From a virus, in IMG/VR virus record IMGVR_UViG_3300031566_000063, positions 1 to 49,794 of that record: a stretch of 49,794 nucleotides of DNA, one strand, 5' to 3'. Below are positions 23,901-31,749 of the stretch, in pieces; within the stretch, counting starts at the first letter, position 1, and each line of letters opens with the position of its first letter. The notes beneath the pieces are model-generated. The model saw nothing but the letters and a program-made list of their open reading frames with translations, ran no database searches and had not been told where the DNA came from. The position numbers were made by a program, and so were the translations under genes.

Positions 23901-26697
23901 TGGTTCTATAGTTCCTGAAAAGAAAATGATTGAGTTGAAGAGAGTTCAGGAAGCTTTGATTGTTAAAGAAGAAGCTATCAAAAAATCTGGAGTTCTTTCT
24001 ACATTAAGTGTAGAAATGCGTGAGGAACGAGCTGAGATCTTTGATATGTTAGCTCAGTTACGTGGAAAAGAAGCTACAACTCATTATATCGATCAAGTTA
24101 ATAATCTACTGGATGATATCAAAGGTGTTCCTTATGCTAAGTTAACAGCATCTACTGCAGCTGATTTTATTAGAGGAAAAGGTATTGGAGATAAAAGGGA
24201 AGTACCTGCAGATAAAATTATGGCTAGAAGTCCTGAGTTTGAAAAATGGTTCATGGCTAATCATGTAAGAAGAGAATACGTTAATAATGATGGAGACTTA
24301 GTTCACAATTACCAACGATTAAGCGCGTGGAGTGCCCCGAGCCCTAAATTATTAAGTCATCTTGCAACTTTTAAGTATCAGGTAACTAATCCTACAACAG
24401 GAGAAGTAGAAGAGAAAACAATGACTGGTAGAACTCCGTCAATGAAGTATAAGACTAGAGTGGTACGAGATCAGTACCGTACTATACCGTATGGGATGGA
24501 TGTGGAAGAAAGGAATAAGTTATATCTTGGTGTAAGGATTGATAATAAAGGTAATTTTTTACCTAAGAATAAAGAAGATTATGCTAAAAAACCCGCTAGA
24601 GATATTACAGGAAAAGTAATCGATAGTGAGTATATTAATGAGGCTTATTATAAACTTCAACAAACAAGCCCTAAGCATGCTGAGTTATTACAATATCTTA
24701 AAGAATATCACCTTGCAAATCAAAAAGAAATCGATTACAAGAGCAGGTTATATCTTGATCTTCCTAGAATGAGAATTGGAAGTCAGAGAAATGATACTTT
24801 AGAGCAAATACAATCTGGTAGATTAGTAGGTGAAAAAGTCAAAACACTTAAAAAATTAAAAGAAGGGGTTACTGCTTTTGCTAAAGGTGCTTCTCGTGAA
24901 GAAGTGAATGCTCTTACGCGTGAAGCCGGTGATTTCGAAGAAGGAACTGGTGATGCTGCTATGGATGAGACTTTACATTCTATAGATTTTATGAACTCTA
25001 TCAGTGAAGGTTCTGTAATAGATAGACTTCCTGTGAGTGGTACTGCTAATATGGAACTTGAAGAAACATCCCGAGATGTATTACGCGTGCTTAATGTATA
25101 TGGACTGAGTGCTGAAAAGCAGAGACAGTTTACTAAGATTAATCACATAGCCAAGGCTATCCTTAATACGGTGAACAATCCTAAAAATAAGATCAAGAAA
25201 GATGGTATAGATATGGCTAATGGTAATTCTATTAAGAGAAAGATCTTTAGTAAAAAAGACAATGAAGTACAAGAGAATATAAGAGCCTCAGGAATGAATG
25301 CTTTATATAACCGTGAGTTCAAAGGAAAAATCTATAGCGAACGTCACTTAGATTTTTTAAATAAGATTACCGGTAAATTAATGAAAGGCGCCTCCTTTAG
25401 CTACTTTGCTTTAAATCTACCGTCAGCAACCAAGAACTATTGGGGTGCACTATGGCAGATGAGAATGTTAGCAGCGGCCGGTGAACATATGTCTCCAGGA
25501 TCTTACCTGAAGGCTAAGGTTTGGTCAATCAGCGCACAAAAAGATTGGATGAATCATATCTACGGTGGAGATAATTATACTTTGAACAATCAAATGCTTA
25601 TGTTCTTTGATCCGTTACAAGGTAAGTTATCTGAGGTTTTTGGAAGTCACGCTAGTCGTAGTAAAGAGGGTGATATTGCCAGTTTATCTTGGATGTACAG
25701 TCCTAGAAAGTTTATGGAACTTGAAGCAGCCTTCCAATTATTTGGAGGAATGATGATTCATAAGAAAGTTGAGAAGAATGTGAATGGTAAGATTGTTGAG
25801 GTTCCTTACATGGAGGCCTTTGAAATCGATCCCGTAAGTAAGTTAATGGTTTTGAATAAAGATATCGTTGATAGAGAGTATGAAGTAGGCGGAAGAAAGT
25901 ATCTTGATTTTAAGAACTTGATCCACGAACAATCTAAGCATTTGAATGGTGCGTTCGCTAACTTCGAATCTCCTCAGGCTCAAGCACATTTTACATACAG
26001 GTTAGTAATGTTCATGCGTAGGTATTTTACTTCCATGTTCATGGCACGCTTCGCGAAGCAACGTGGTAGTATAATCACTAATGATGTTACAACTGGCTTT
26101 TATATTGAGTCAATTAAGAGTATTAGTAAGATTATAGGATCGTATGGTCACTATATTAATATGATGGAGCCTACTGAGAAAGCCGCTATGAAAAAGCTAC
26201 TGACTGAAGTAAGTACTATCTTGATCATTTCTGCAATCACTTCATTAATGTTTGGATACGATGACGATGATCCAGACAGATGGAATAAAATGAAAGCTAG
26301 AAGTGGTGCAATTGGGGATGAAAATTTCCACTTAGATGGTTTCTTGGCCAATCATTTACTGGTAATGTTATTAAAGACTTCTAATGAGAATGAGACCTTT
26401 ATCCCTTTACCGGGGTTTGGATTAAATGATTATACTAGAATGTCTACTGTAACTTCTGTAGCATTTGGCCCAACTATTACTACGTACGCGCAATTACTAA
26501 CAGACATTGCAATGCATGCGGCGCCAGGTGATGATGAATCATTATTCTATAAGAGAACAACAGGTCCATATCCTTGGCAACAAAAAGGTTCTGCTAAGAT
26601 CTGGAATCATATCTTTAGAACAGCCGGCTTAACTGGTTCAGATGTAGATATTATCAAAGGTGGTAAGTCATTCACAGCAATGCAGAGTAGATTCTAA
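20989..26697 (+). CDS. Giant virion protein with N-terminal zincin, 1902 aa
   Basis: The N-terminus is MAACPNKTSPEWKSLV. A zincin motif HEYSH (H202, E203, H206) has a candidate third ligand at E256/E257 (RFKEEVIVHALE), as in gluzincin-type metalloproteases. The middle, about residues 340-1050, is strongly helical and probably coiled coil (AKKE, KELRS, EIEEAK patterns). The C-terminal third is rich in Trp, Phe and Met (SYFALNLPSATKNYWGALW) and includes a likely membrane segment at about 1741-1758 (STILIISAITSLMFGY). The only cysteine found is C4. The start is 1 bp after the stop of the polymerase gene, and the stop overlaps the next start as TAATG. It is probably ejected with the polymerase; the protease may process the giant proteins or act on cell-envelope targets. 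Substrate unknown. Confidence 0.75.
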   Translation: MAACPNKTSPEWKSLVADVGSNNAMKLWLINNESIVSPEVGKFQLFVEVNPKLANTILSRHVSRDVRKGVTPTTTSGELIAMADKKLFEDPQYTGWSKSDPIAATPIDTLEQIEETQPEVDIMNEIKNAADVQNKSRAQEIVFKFAEVMQNKTGVASKTITAEDATVMLATTTTPYDNQPSFFYDGTNYFIEGKATLELVFHEYSHPIVASVRITNPVLFDSLYNEVAGTKEGEDIIAYVTKNYPTLSVDTPRFKEEVIVHALEQKAINNKGIEKILSASSQPSPQFDSIIDKIMFHIKQWFRKNFGKVKIEKLKVDTTLDELSELITNESFKIDLIKVTDKDIAMFAAAERAHVDELVKAIDKANSQSGLQLIIDKLNILTQAQKREVNRFGMGVQDKARFDKSKKEIAKALTTMSERLRSAQSLNLTEEQQKAHENLTVAQQASSLVSTLGNLDFAVKDILKELRSIKKTDISKMTEAEAIKYNDESLALVQYYSKLLNEWNNFVAISKNDMAEAGIPQDSTMKKFMANLGDNIETGLELYGEIQEEGTVNIYNEWVKESNKKRDTEFNARKKELEGIIANSSGVKKATAVKALKAATDKHQKFYLSKDKVRDMLQGKIGDASWWSTMFESYTTNPDPIVGGFAKFIKDTISNIEAEAIRNEMAFMAKISPLLKELDITGTNLEKTWDFALSQDSTFEKKDGVFVEKKVLSFIAPTISGRWKIKELEVKIEEAKTGVTNAITDQEIKAAKEVLRTAYKALSTEKTNFWWQDYDKEVYEAQDELLKTDIGLAAWLERNEVLAKISAEANLMFSEYENFEEADNMAERWKEYAQLYSIHNANGTMKTGDDLLKAEALNAHRRRTSKYYKYVDKKEAFNSALSAFEDDLINNKGLSRTSDEYKTTIDKWIEQNTVPGYTEEYWNDVAKTFLRLDTWMANLPAGVKQKLDVSEEFTAMGSLVMGYKDALGQPDGSIVPEKKMIELKRVQEALIVKEEAIKKSGVLSTLSVEMREERAEIFDMLAQLRGKEATTHYIDQVNNLLDDIKGVPYAKLTASTAADFIRGKGIGDKREVPADKIMARSPEFEKWFMANHVRREYVNNDGDLVHNYQRLSAWSAPSPKLLSHLATFKYQVTNPTTGEVEEKTMTGRTPSMKYKTRVVRDQYRTIPYGMDVEERNKLYLGVRIDNKGNFLPKNKEDYAKKPARDITGKVIDSEYINEAYYKLQQTSPKHAELLQYLKEYHLANQKEIDYKSRLYLDLPRMRIGSQRNDTLEQIQSGRLVGEKVKTLKKLKEGVTAFAKGASREEVNALTREAGDFEEGTGDAAMDETLHSIDFMNSISEGSVIDRLPVSGTANMELEETSRDVLRVLNVYGLSAEKQRQFTKINHIAKAILNTVNNPKNKIKKDGIDMANGNSIKRKIFSKKDNEVQENIRASGMNALYNREFKGKIYSERHLDFLNKITGKLMKGASFSYFALNLPSATKNYWGALWQMRMLAAAGEHMSPGSYLKAKVWSISAQKDWMNHIYGGDNYTLNNQMLMFFDPLQGKLSEVFGSHASRSKEGDIASLSWMYSPRKFMELEAAFQLFGGMMIHKKVEKNVNGKIVEVPYMEAFEIDPVSKLMVLNKDIVDREYEVGGRKYLDFKNLIHEQSKHLNGAFANFESPQAQAHFTYRLVMFMRRYFTSMFMARFAKQRGSIITNDVTTGFYIESIKSISKIIGSYGHYINMMEPTEKAAMKKLLTEVSTILIISAITSLMFGYDDDDPDRWNKMKARSGAIGDENFHLDGFLANHLLVMLLKTSNENETFIPLPGFGLNDYTRMSTVTSVAFGPTITTYAQLLTDIAMHAAPGDDESLFYKRTTGPYPWQQKGSAKIWNHIFRTAGLTGSDVDIIKGGKSFTAMQSRF

Positions 26698-27374
26698 TGA
26701 AAGTAGTGATATTAGTCATGTCTTCAGAACTAGAGAGGTATCCAGAACTAGTCTTAGCACAACAGACTACCTGGGATGCTAATCACTCTAAGGAGATAGA
26801 GACTATCTTTTACTATTCAAGTTACAAAACCGCTCTTATAGGTAATAAGCTTCATGTAGATATTCCAGAATTACACGGTCATTTTTATAATAAGACCATG
26901 ATCGCTTTTGAAACCCTACTTAAATACAAGTGGGACTACATCTTTAAAACAGATAACTCTACATATATCGATAAAGAGCGCTTAGTTGAACTACTGCGTA
27001 ATAAACCTCGAGAAGATTATTACGGGGGTCACTTCTATCAAACTACTTATGCTAAAACAGCTCCTTTTTTATGGGGAGAAGGTATGGCATTATCTCGTGA
27101 TGTTGTACAATATTTGGTTAAGGATTTTAAAAGCAATACTACACTAAGATCAGGAGTAGAGGATGTTCATATAGGAATGATTCTTAAAGATAAGTTCCCA
27201 TGGGATACTTCTTTAACTATCCAGTCATACCATCCTTCTAAAGTAATTACACCAGGGCATGCATATCGTTGTAGGAATGATAGTGAAGCAGGTATTAAGT
27301 TTACTGATGATCTTCTAACAATGCAAGTCATTCACGAGTGTGTAGTTAATAACCTCTATGAAGCGGTAAAATAA
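26697..27374 (+). CDS. GT31-like glycosyltransferase, 225 aa
   Basis: The order of motifs matches beta-1,3-galactosyltransferase-like (GT31) enzymes: an N-terminal hydrophobic strand (VVILVMSS), ...LAQQTTWDA, WDYIFKTDNSTYID (the position of the DxD metal/nucleotide-sugar motif, here T85-D86-N87), DYYGGHFY, WGEGMALSRDVV, and EDVHIGMIL (E155-D156-V157, corresponding to EDVxxG near the catalytic region). At 225 aa it is close to a bare catalytic domain, with no signal peptide or membrane anchor. ATG overlaps the stop of the 1902-aa gene (TAATG), so it should be translated with the virion operon and be made late. It may modify virion proteins or host surface glycans; donor and acceptor are unknown. 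The DxD change to TDN leaves activity uncertain. Confidence 0.7.
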   Translation: MKVVILVMSSELERYPELVLAQQTTWDANHSKEIETIFYYSSYKTALIGNKLHVDIPELHGHFYNKTMIAFETLLKYKWDYIFKTDNSTYIDKERLVELLRNKPREDYYGGHFYQTTYAKTAPFLWGEGMALSRDVVQYLVKDFKSNTTLRSGVEDVHIGMILKDKFPWDTSLTIQSYHPSKVITPGHAYRCRNDSEAGIKFTDDLLTMQVIHECVVNNLYEAVK

Positions 27375-27380
27375 AAAAAA

Positions 27381-27400
27381 AGGCACCCCGAAGGATGCCT
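27381..27400 (-). terminator. Rho-independent terminator with UUCG tetraloop
   Basis: Read on the minus strand: AGGCATCC, TTCG loop, GGGTGCCT, followed by nine T residues. The eight-pair stem (one G-U) with a cUUCGg loop is a very stable hairpin. It ends the minus-strand replication operon. On the + strand the same hairpin has a C-A mismatch and a poor T run, so it probably stops the virion operon less efficiently. Confidence 0.9.
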
Positions 27401-27408
27401 CTAATTTA

Positions 27409-27789
27409 TTACTCAAGTATTTTAAAAATGTTAGGTGGGAAATAGTTAGGTCCTTTAAGGATCTTACCATCATCTCTCAAGAGAGGTTTCCCTTCCGCAT
27501 CTAATTTACTCATATTACTGTTTTGGATCTCATTAAAAATCTCTTCGATCTTGTCTTGAAGTCCATGCTTAAGTATAGTTCCGCATAATATATATAATTG
27601 GTCACCCAATGCATCTGCGATTTGAACAATATCACCATTCATACAAGCTTCCTTGTATTCTTCATTCTCCTCAGCCATCAAACGGTATCTTAGTTCAAAG
27701 GTTTTTTCTTCCAGTAGTTGAGGTTCAGTTCCATTCACCTGCCCAAAAGCATTATGAAACTCTTCTACTTGTTTTAACTGTGTTTTCAT
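27409..27789 (-). CDS. MazG/PRA-PH-like nucleotide pyrophosphohydrolase, 126 aa
   Basis: All-alpha NTP pyrophosphatase pattern: KQVEEFHNAF at the N-terminus, EENEE (residues 40-44) as the ExxE-type metal-binding helix, and ADALGDQLYILCG with D59 and D63 as the second metal-binding helix. The family hydrolyses (d)NTPs to monophosphates and pyrophosphate; phage members are thought to clean the nucleotide pool or lower host alarmone signals. Length is normal for the single-domain type. The start at 27789 lies 38 bp inside the upstream HNH gene, so the pair are co-expressed; it is the last gene before the terminator. Substrate cannot be told from sequence. Confidence 0.8.
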   Translation of the reverse strand: MKTQLKQVEEFHNAFGQVNGTEPQLLEEKTFELRYRLMAEENEEYKEACMNGDIVQIADALGDQLYILCGTILKHGLQDKIEEIFNEIQNSNMSKLDAEGKPLLRDDGKILKGPNYFPPNIFKILE

Positions 27790-28081
27790 GATTGTTATAT
27801 TTTAGATATTCAATTAATGAGCGCAAGATAACAATAATTGTCTCCTTTTTGGCCCAGATCTTTTGATTCTTCTTTGTTTGTTTTAAGGTTATTAATATTT
27901 CTAGCCATTCTTCAATGGTTAGGTCTCTTTTATATCTGTTACAGGATCTACAAGCATAGACTTTATTTTTCTTGTAAAGTTTACCTCCTTTGGATTTGGG
28001 CCAGACATGGTCCCGGGTTCTCGTAGTATCAGTTAGCTGTTCCCTGCAATAATAGCATTGGAATTTTATAGTTTCAAGCAT
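27752..28081 (-). CDS. HNH endonuclease, 109 aa
   Basis: Small HNH nuclease: C9-x2-C12 and C44-x2-C47 form the zinc knuckle, with RDHVWPKSKGG (D24, H25) and N48 as the HNH catalytic core. The C-terminal half is basic and helical, suited to DNA contact. Free-standing HNH genes in phages are either mobile (homing) nucleases or serve packaging and recombination. Being far from a terminase gene favours a homing-type or accessory role. It overlaps the downstream MazG-like gene by 38 bp and starts 19 bp after the upstream stop. Confidence 0.8.
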   Translation of the reverse strand: MLETIKFQCYYCREQLTDTTRTRDHVWPKSKGGKLYKKNKVYACRSCNRYKRDLTIEEWLEILITLKQTKKNQKIWAKKETIIVILRSLIEYLKYNNHENTVKTSRRVS

Positions 28082-28100
28082 TCTAATACTAAGATAAGAA

Positions 28101-28487
28101 TTATTTTGTTGTTGCAGAATACATATGTTCTAGTGTTCTGGTATTAATATCTACTTCTACTTGAGGGTCGTTAGTGACAATCTGAACTGTAGTTATATAG
28201 ATATCTTCGAAAAAATCTTCTTCTACAGCTGAATTTGCCATCACTCTTATATTTACTTTACCACAGCTCATTACATCTCCCGGATGTAAAGCATGACCTT
28301 CATGAAACACCATAAAAGAGTCAAAATCTTTCCCGGTTCCTAAAAAATAAGGAGGGATTAATTTAGACACTTTTGCTGGTGAATGGGGTTCATCAAACAT
28401 AGGATTATGTACCATAGATACTTTACTAAAAGGTGTATTAAAAACAGATATTTTAGGCGCTACCATCAGTACCTTCAACTTCAGCAA
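28101..28487 (-). CDS. Unknown protein, 128 aa, beta-rich
   Basis: No family recognised. The protein alternates short hydrophobic strands (KVNIRVMANSA, DIYITTVQIVTND, VEVDINTRTLEHMY), which suggests a beta-sandwich or OB-like fold. It has no membrane segment or enzyme motif. The ATG at 28487 overlaps the upstream DUF932-like gene by 35 bp; an inner ATG at 28466 (MVAPKISVF) would overlap by 14 bp and is an equally good start. Operon position between the DUF932-like and HNH genes suggests DNA metabolism, but this is only context. Confidence 0.6.
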   Translation of the reverse strand: MLKLKVLMVAPKISVFNTPFSKVSMVHNPMFDEPHSPAKVSKLIPPYFLGTGKDFDSFMVFHEGHALHPGDVMSCGKVNIRVMANSAVEEDFFEDIYITTVQIVTNDPQVEVDINTRTLEHMYSATTK

Positions 28488-29277
28488 TTACTTGTTCTAT
28501 AGTTATCTGATTTGATACAACTTGTGGAGTAGGTATTGCTACAGTCATGTTAGGAGTAGTCTGTATTCCAAAGGTGTCTGTTATAAACCAGTGAACCATT
28601 CTTTGCTGATCCATCCATAACCTAGGATGTGAACTTTTCAAAGCATGCGTGATATGGTTATAAAGGGCCCATAAAGTATCAGGTCCGCCTGTGTATTGAT
28701 AAGATGGTTTCTGAACTTCTTGTCGTACGATCGATAACTGTTCTAGAGTAACAAGCTTATGTTCAAAGAACAATCTACCCATTAACTCAGCACGATTTTG
28801 TACAGATAGATTTACAGTTTGCATGCTCGCTTTATCCTGAACCAGTTGGTTGAAGTAAATATCAGCTGAATCGATTTGCTGTGTCATTTGTTCCTGTGTA
28901 TCCTCATCAGCGGTTCCTGTATGCTTACGACCCCATGACCCCATGTTTCCGGATACAACTCCGTTCATACAGATAAATACGTATCCTCCGATAGCACACT
29001 TGAACCTCATCGATTTATCATATGAGTTACTCCAGGCGAACATCATTCCCATATCAGGATCGTTACCATAATCTAAATGGTATACTCCTTGGGCTATTTG
29101 TGCATTTTCGTTACATCTGTAAAGCTCATTCCTTACAGCAAAACCCTTAGAAGCTAATAGCTCTAAGGTTTTATTGATTACAAAGCCGTGTTCAATTACA
29201 GTATAGCTCTCTTTGAACTGAGGTAATGCTGCATTTATTAAGTAATCTTTGGTTGTTGTTATTGATCTTTTTCCCAT
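28453..29277 (-). CDS. DUF932-like phage protein, 274 aa
   Basis: Resembles DUF932 (phage/plasmid-like) proteins: MFAWSNSYDKSMRFKCAIGGYVFICMNGVVSG at about residues 78-110 corresponds to their conserved NS-D-S...CxNG core, followed by a long helical region and GGPDTLWALYNHITHALK. The biochemical role of the family is not settled; members lie in phage and plasmid replication or recombination regions. Here the ATG at 29277 overlaps the last base of the DNA polymerase stop, so it is likely to be co-translated with the polymerase, which supports a replication-linked role. A cytoplasmic protein without membrane segments. Confidence 0.6.
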   Translation of the reverse strand: MGKRSITTTKDYLINAALPQFKESYTVIEHGFVINKTLELLASKGFAVRNELYRCNENAQIAQGVYHLDYGNDPDMGMMFAWSNSYDKSMRFKCAIGGYVFICMNGVVSGNMGSWGRKHTGTADEDTQEQMTQQIDSADIYFNQLVQDKASMQTVNLSVQNRAELMGRLFFEHKLVTLEQLSIVRQEVQKPSYQYTGGPDTLWALYNHITHALKSSHPRLWMDQQRMVHWFITDTFGIQTTPNMTVAIPTPQVVSNQITIEQVIAEVEGTDGSA

Positions 29278-31202
29278 TAGAATTCGAGTTTATATTGGTT
29301 GATTTTAGGTACTAAATTGTTGATTTCTTTGTATATTTCTTCTAGGTAATAAGACTCATCTACATGATAATCTTCCCAGCGTTTCTCTTGAAAGGTGTTG
29401 AATTCTTGTTGGAGCCATATTCCGGCTTCAACTTGAATCTCTCTTCCATCAAGGATATTTCTTTTGATGATCTTACACCCCTTCTCAGATATATAGTATC
29501 TTAAGGTTGATTGAAGATCCTGTTCTACCATTCCTGTACTCTTGTAACAGCTCTGGACAAACTTCCAATCCCCTTTGATCTTTATACCGGCACAATAGTC
29601 ATAGATATTTCTATTCTCGGCCAGGTATCTTTCAGGTGGGACATCTTTGATAAAGTAATTATAGAGTGCTTTGGATACTATTAGATGACTCTTGTTCTTG
29701 TTTAAGTGTGTTACTTTGTGGTTTTGAAGATCTTCCCATTCAAATCTACCCTTACATTTGGTTTTACCACTTAAATAGTGACCCATGTAATTGTTTACAT
29801 CCCAGATATACATTGCGGCATAGTCTGCAAACTCGAGGCTCAGTTTGGTTACTTGTTCCCATGCTTTGCATATCTCTTCGTATTTAGGTAGGTGTTCTTT
29901 TGGAAATCTCATGGTAAATCCATCAGTATTGGTTTGTAGTAATTGAACTTCAGGAATGTTTAAAAGGATATCTTCTACAAGCATGGTGATCAATAATTGA
30001 CCATTAATGGTGGTTTGCATAGTATATCTCGGGTCATATAACCAGGAAAACTTACTATTGCTATTACCATAAGAAGCATTTGCAGCCTCTTTAAAGCCTT
30101 CAATGATTGCCATGTCCTTTCCTTCTTTCTTTCTTTTTTCAGCCATCCTGACGTCTACAATACCTTCCTTGTACACTTTAAAGAACTGTGGTCCAAGATG
30201 AGCTGGATACATTCCATTTACACAAGCTATGCTTGGATATTGGGAACCTACATCTGCGTCTTTGATTATAAACCGATCATCTGCTTTATAAATCCCACGT
30301 TCTATACACTGATGAATACCCCCAGCACCGTAGTGAAACTCATAACCCTTGTACTTAAGGGTATAAACGAAGTCTTTTTTAGTATTCTTGATTACTTTAC
30401 CCTTTAGCATTTCATAAAACCCGATTAAATCTAGGCTCTGGAACTTAAGATAAGGAAATACTATATCAGATATCTCTATTTGATCTCTAAATGTTCTGTA
30501 GTGTTTTACCTCTTTTGGATCTTGACCAGTAGCATCACAGTACAGTTTGAGAAGTAGTTCACTTCCCATCTTTGTATTAGAATAGCTATAGCATTTAAGA
30601 TCGTATTTTGATTTGATACGAGATCTCACATCCAGTAGAGGCTTGGATAGAAGCATTAGCTTCTTGGTTGACCTAACGTCATTAATACAATAAGAGATTA
30701 TTATATCGATTTCAGCTAGGGTTCTTACATTATAGGTATGACTTATAGGCATTTCTTGTACGGTAGGCCAATCCATTGCAAACTGTAACCACTTAAGACT
30801 TGATCTTTTGTTAGGATTATCCCAGTGATTGAGTTTAAAAATATCAATTTGTCCGATGCTTAGTTGCCATTCAGGATACTTTGCGAATTCTCGGTTATTT
30901 GATTTTGTAATGGTTTCTTGAGCTACAGCATAGATCGCTTTAGCTGCTTCTTCCGGTGTCATTTTGAGAAGCTTTTTATCACGCATTATAAACTCAGTTA
31001 TCTGAGAGTCAAATGCAAGACCATTGAATGAGATATGCCATTCTTTTTTCTTCTTGTTTTGTTGTAGGAAATTAAACAGCTCTACTCTATCATCTCTAAG
31101 TGTATGTATTACGAATATCTTACGTTCATCTTCCTTGTAGTGTTCAAATACTGCAATAAAGCAATTGGATAAGGTTTCATAATCGTGTACCCAGTGGATC
31201 AT
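29277..31202 (-). CDS. Family B DNA polymerase with 3'-5' exonuclease, 641 aa
   Basis: Replicative DNA polymerase. Exonuclease motifs: D7-x-E9 (HDYET, Exo I), N60...D65 (SFNGLAFD, Exo II) and Y171...D175 (YCINDV, Exo III). Polymerase motifs: A at D317-VGSQYPS-324, B at K371-EAANASYG-379, C at N425-T-D427 (QTNTDGF). All key catalytic carboxylates are present, although the first Asp of the usual DTD is Asn. At 641 aa it is short for family B, with a small thumb and no extra domains. It has several cysteines, unlike the virion proteins. The gene lies directly downstream of a terminator, so it needs its own promoter in the 69-bp gap or read-through. It overlaps the DUF932-like gene by 1 bp. Confidence 0.92.
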   Translation of the reverse strand: MIHWVHDYETLSNCFIAVFEHYKEDERKIFVIHTLRDDRVELFNFLQQNKKKKEWHISFNGLAFDSQITEFIMRDKKLLKMTPEEAAKAIYAVAQETITKSNNREFAKYPEWQLSIGQIDIFKLNHWDNPNKRSSLKWLQFAMDWPTVQEMPISHTYNVRTLAEIDIIISYCINDVRSTKKLMLLSKPLLDVRSRIKSKYDLKCYSYSNTKMGSELLLKLYCDATGQDPKEVKHYRTFRDQIEISDIVFPYLKFQSLDLIGFYEMLKGKVIKNTKKDFVYTLKYKGYEFHYGAGGIHQCIERGIYKADDRFIIKDADVGSQYPSIACVNGMYPAHLGPQFFKVYKEGIVDVRMAEKRKKEGKDMAIIEGFKEAANASYGNSNSKFSWLYDPRYTMQTTINGQLLITMLVEDILLNIPEVQLLQTNTDGFTMRFPKEHLPKYEEICKAWEQVTKLSLEFADYAAMYIWDVNNYMGHYLSGKTKCKGRFEWEDLQNHKVTHLNKNKSHLIVSKALYNYFIKDVPPERYLAENRNIYDYCAGIKIKGDWKFVQSCYKSTGMVEQDLQSTLRYYISEKGCKIIKRNILDGREIQVEAGIWLQQEFNTFQEKRWEDYHVDESYYLEEIYKEINNLVPKINQYKLEF

Positions 31203-31220
31203 GTTAATTGGATTAGACAG

Positions 31221-31248
31221 AAAAGGCAGGTTATTACGCCTGCCTTTT
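31221..31248 (-). terminator. Hairpin terminator between the 140-aa gene and DNA polymerase B
   Basis: AAAAGGCAGG (31221-31230) pairs perfectly with CCTGCCTTTT (31239-31248) around an 8-nt loop; the stem ends in a T run in either direction. It lies in the gap between two minus-strand genes, so it would separate the polymerase from upstream transcription or cut down read-through. Confidence 0.8.
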
Positions 31249-31266
31249 TACTGTGATGTATATTAA

Positions 31267-31284
31267 ATTACCTAGCTAGGTAAT
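31267..31284. promoter_or_regulatory. 18-bp perfect palindrome, possible operator
   Basis: ATTACCTAGCTAGGTAAT is a perfect 18-bp palindrome covering the stop codon (31272-31274) of the 140-aa gene and lying 65 bp before the DNA polymerase start, upstream of the terminator hairpin. It has no loop and no T run of its own, so a dimeric repressor site is more likely than a second terminator. No second copy was noticed. Confidence 0.4.
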
Positions 31285-31694
31285 ATTAGTTTAGGAATCT
31301 CTGGTTGTTCAATGATTGGTGCTTTCGGCTCTACCATAAATATTTTATAGTCGAACTTATCATTGATAGCGAACATTTCTACGAACTCTTCAATCTCTTT
31401 TGGATTGTGGATGTATGCATCCTGAGGTACAGATAATGTTTTTCTTTCTTGTTTGTAAGGATTAGATCCTTTTGGTGCTTTAGCGTTGATCATTGGATTC
31501 CCATTATCATCCAGTTTAGGCATCATATGAAGCCCTTCTACTGTATGTTTATATAGGATTTGCAATGCTCTTGCATCTGGTACAAATACTATTTCACCGA
31601 ATGGGCAATCAATAGTAAGTGGGATCATTCTAAATGTTGGATAACCTGATCTTTCCGAAGAGATAAGCAACATTGATTTTTGAATTGTAGACAT
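31272..31694 (-). CDS. Unknown protein, 140 aa
   Basis: No family recognised. The N-terminal half is beta-like (KSMLLISSERSGYPTFRMIPL, GEIVFVPDARALQILYKH). The middle is basic and polar (KAPKGSNPYKQERKT), and the tail is Pro/Ile-rich (EPKAPIIEQPEIPKLILPS). It has its own predicted promoter (31717-31749) and is followed by a terminator, so it can be made as a single-gene transcript, which suggests abundant or differently timed expression. A small nucleic-acid-binding protein is conceivable, but nothing in the sequence proves it. Confidence 0.6.
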   Translation of the reverse strand: MSTIQKSMLLISSERSGYPTFRMIPLTIDCPFGEIVFVPDARALQILYKHTVEGLHMMPKLDDNGNPMINAKAPKGSNPYKQERKTLSVPQDAYIHNPKEIEEFVEMFAINDKFDYKIFMVEPKAPIIEQPEIPKLILPS

Positions 31695-31716
31695 GGTTTG
31701 TTGGTTTTTAGTGTAT

Positions 31717-31749
31717 GCAAATTAAGTAGTTTTTTGTTGTAAATCCAAA
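31717..31749 (-). promoter_or_regulatory. Predicted Bacteroidota-type promoter for the 140-aa gene
   Basis: On the minus strand: TTTG (31749-31746), 21 nt, TAATTTGC (31724-31717). This matches TTTG-N19-21-TAnnTTTG with one T fewer in the -7 box. The start would fall near 31710, giving a leader of about 16 nt to the ATG at 31694. Confidence 0.5.
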
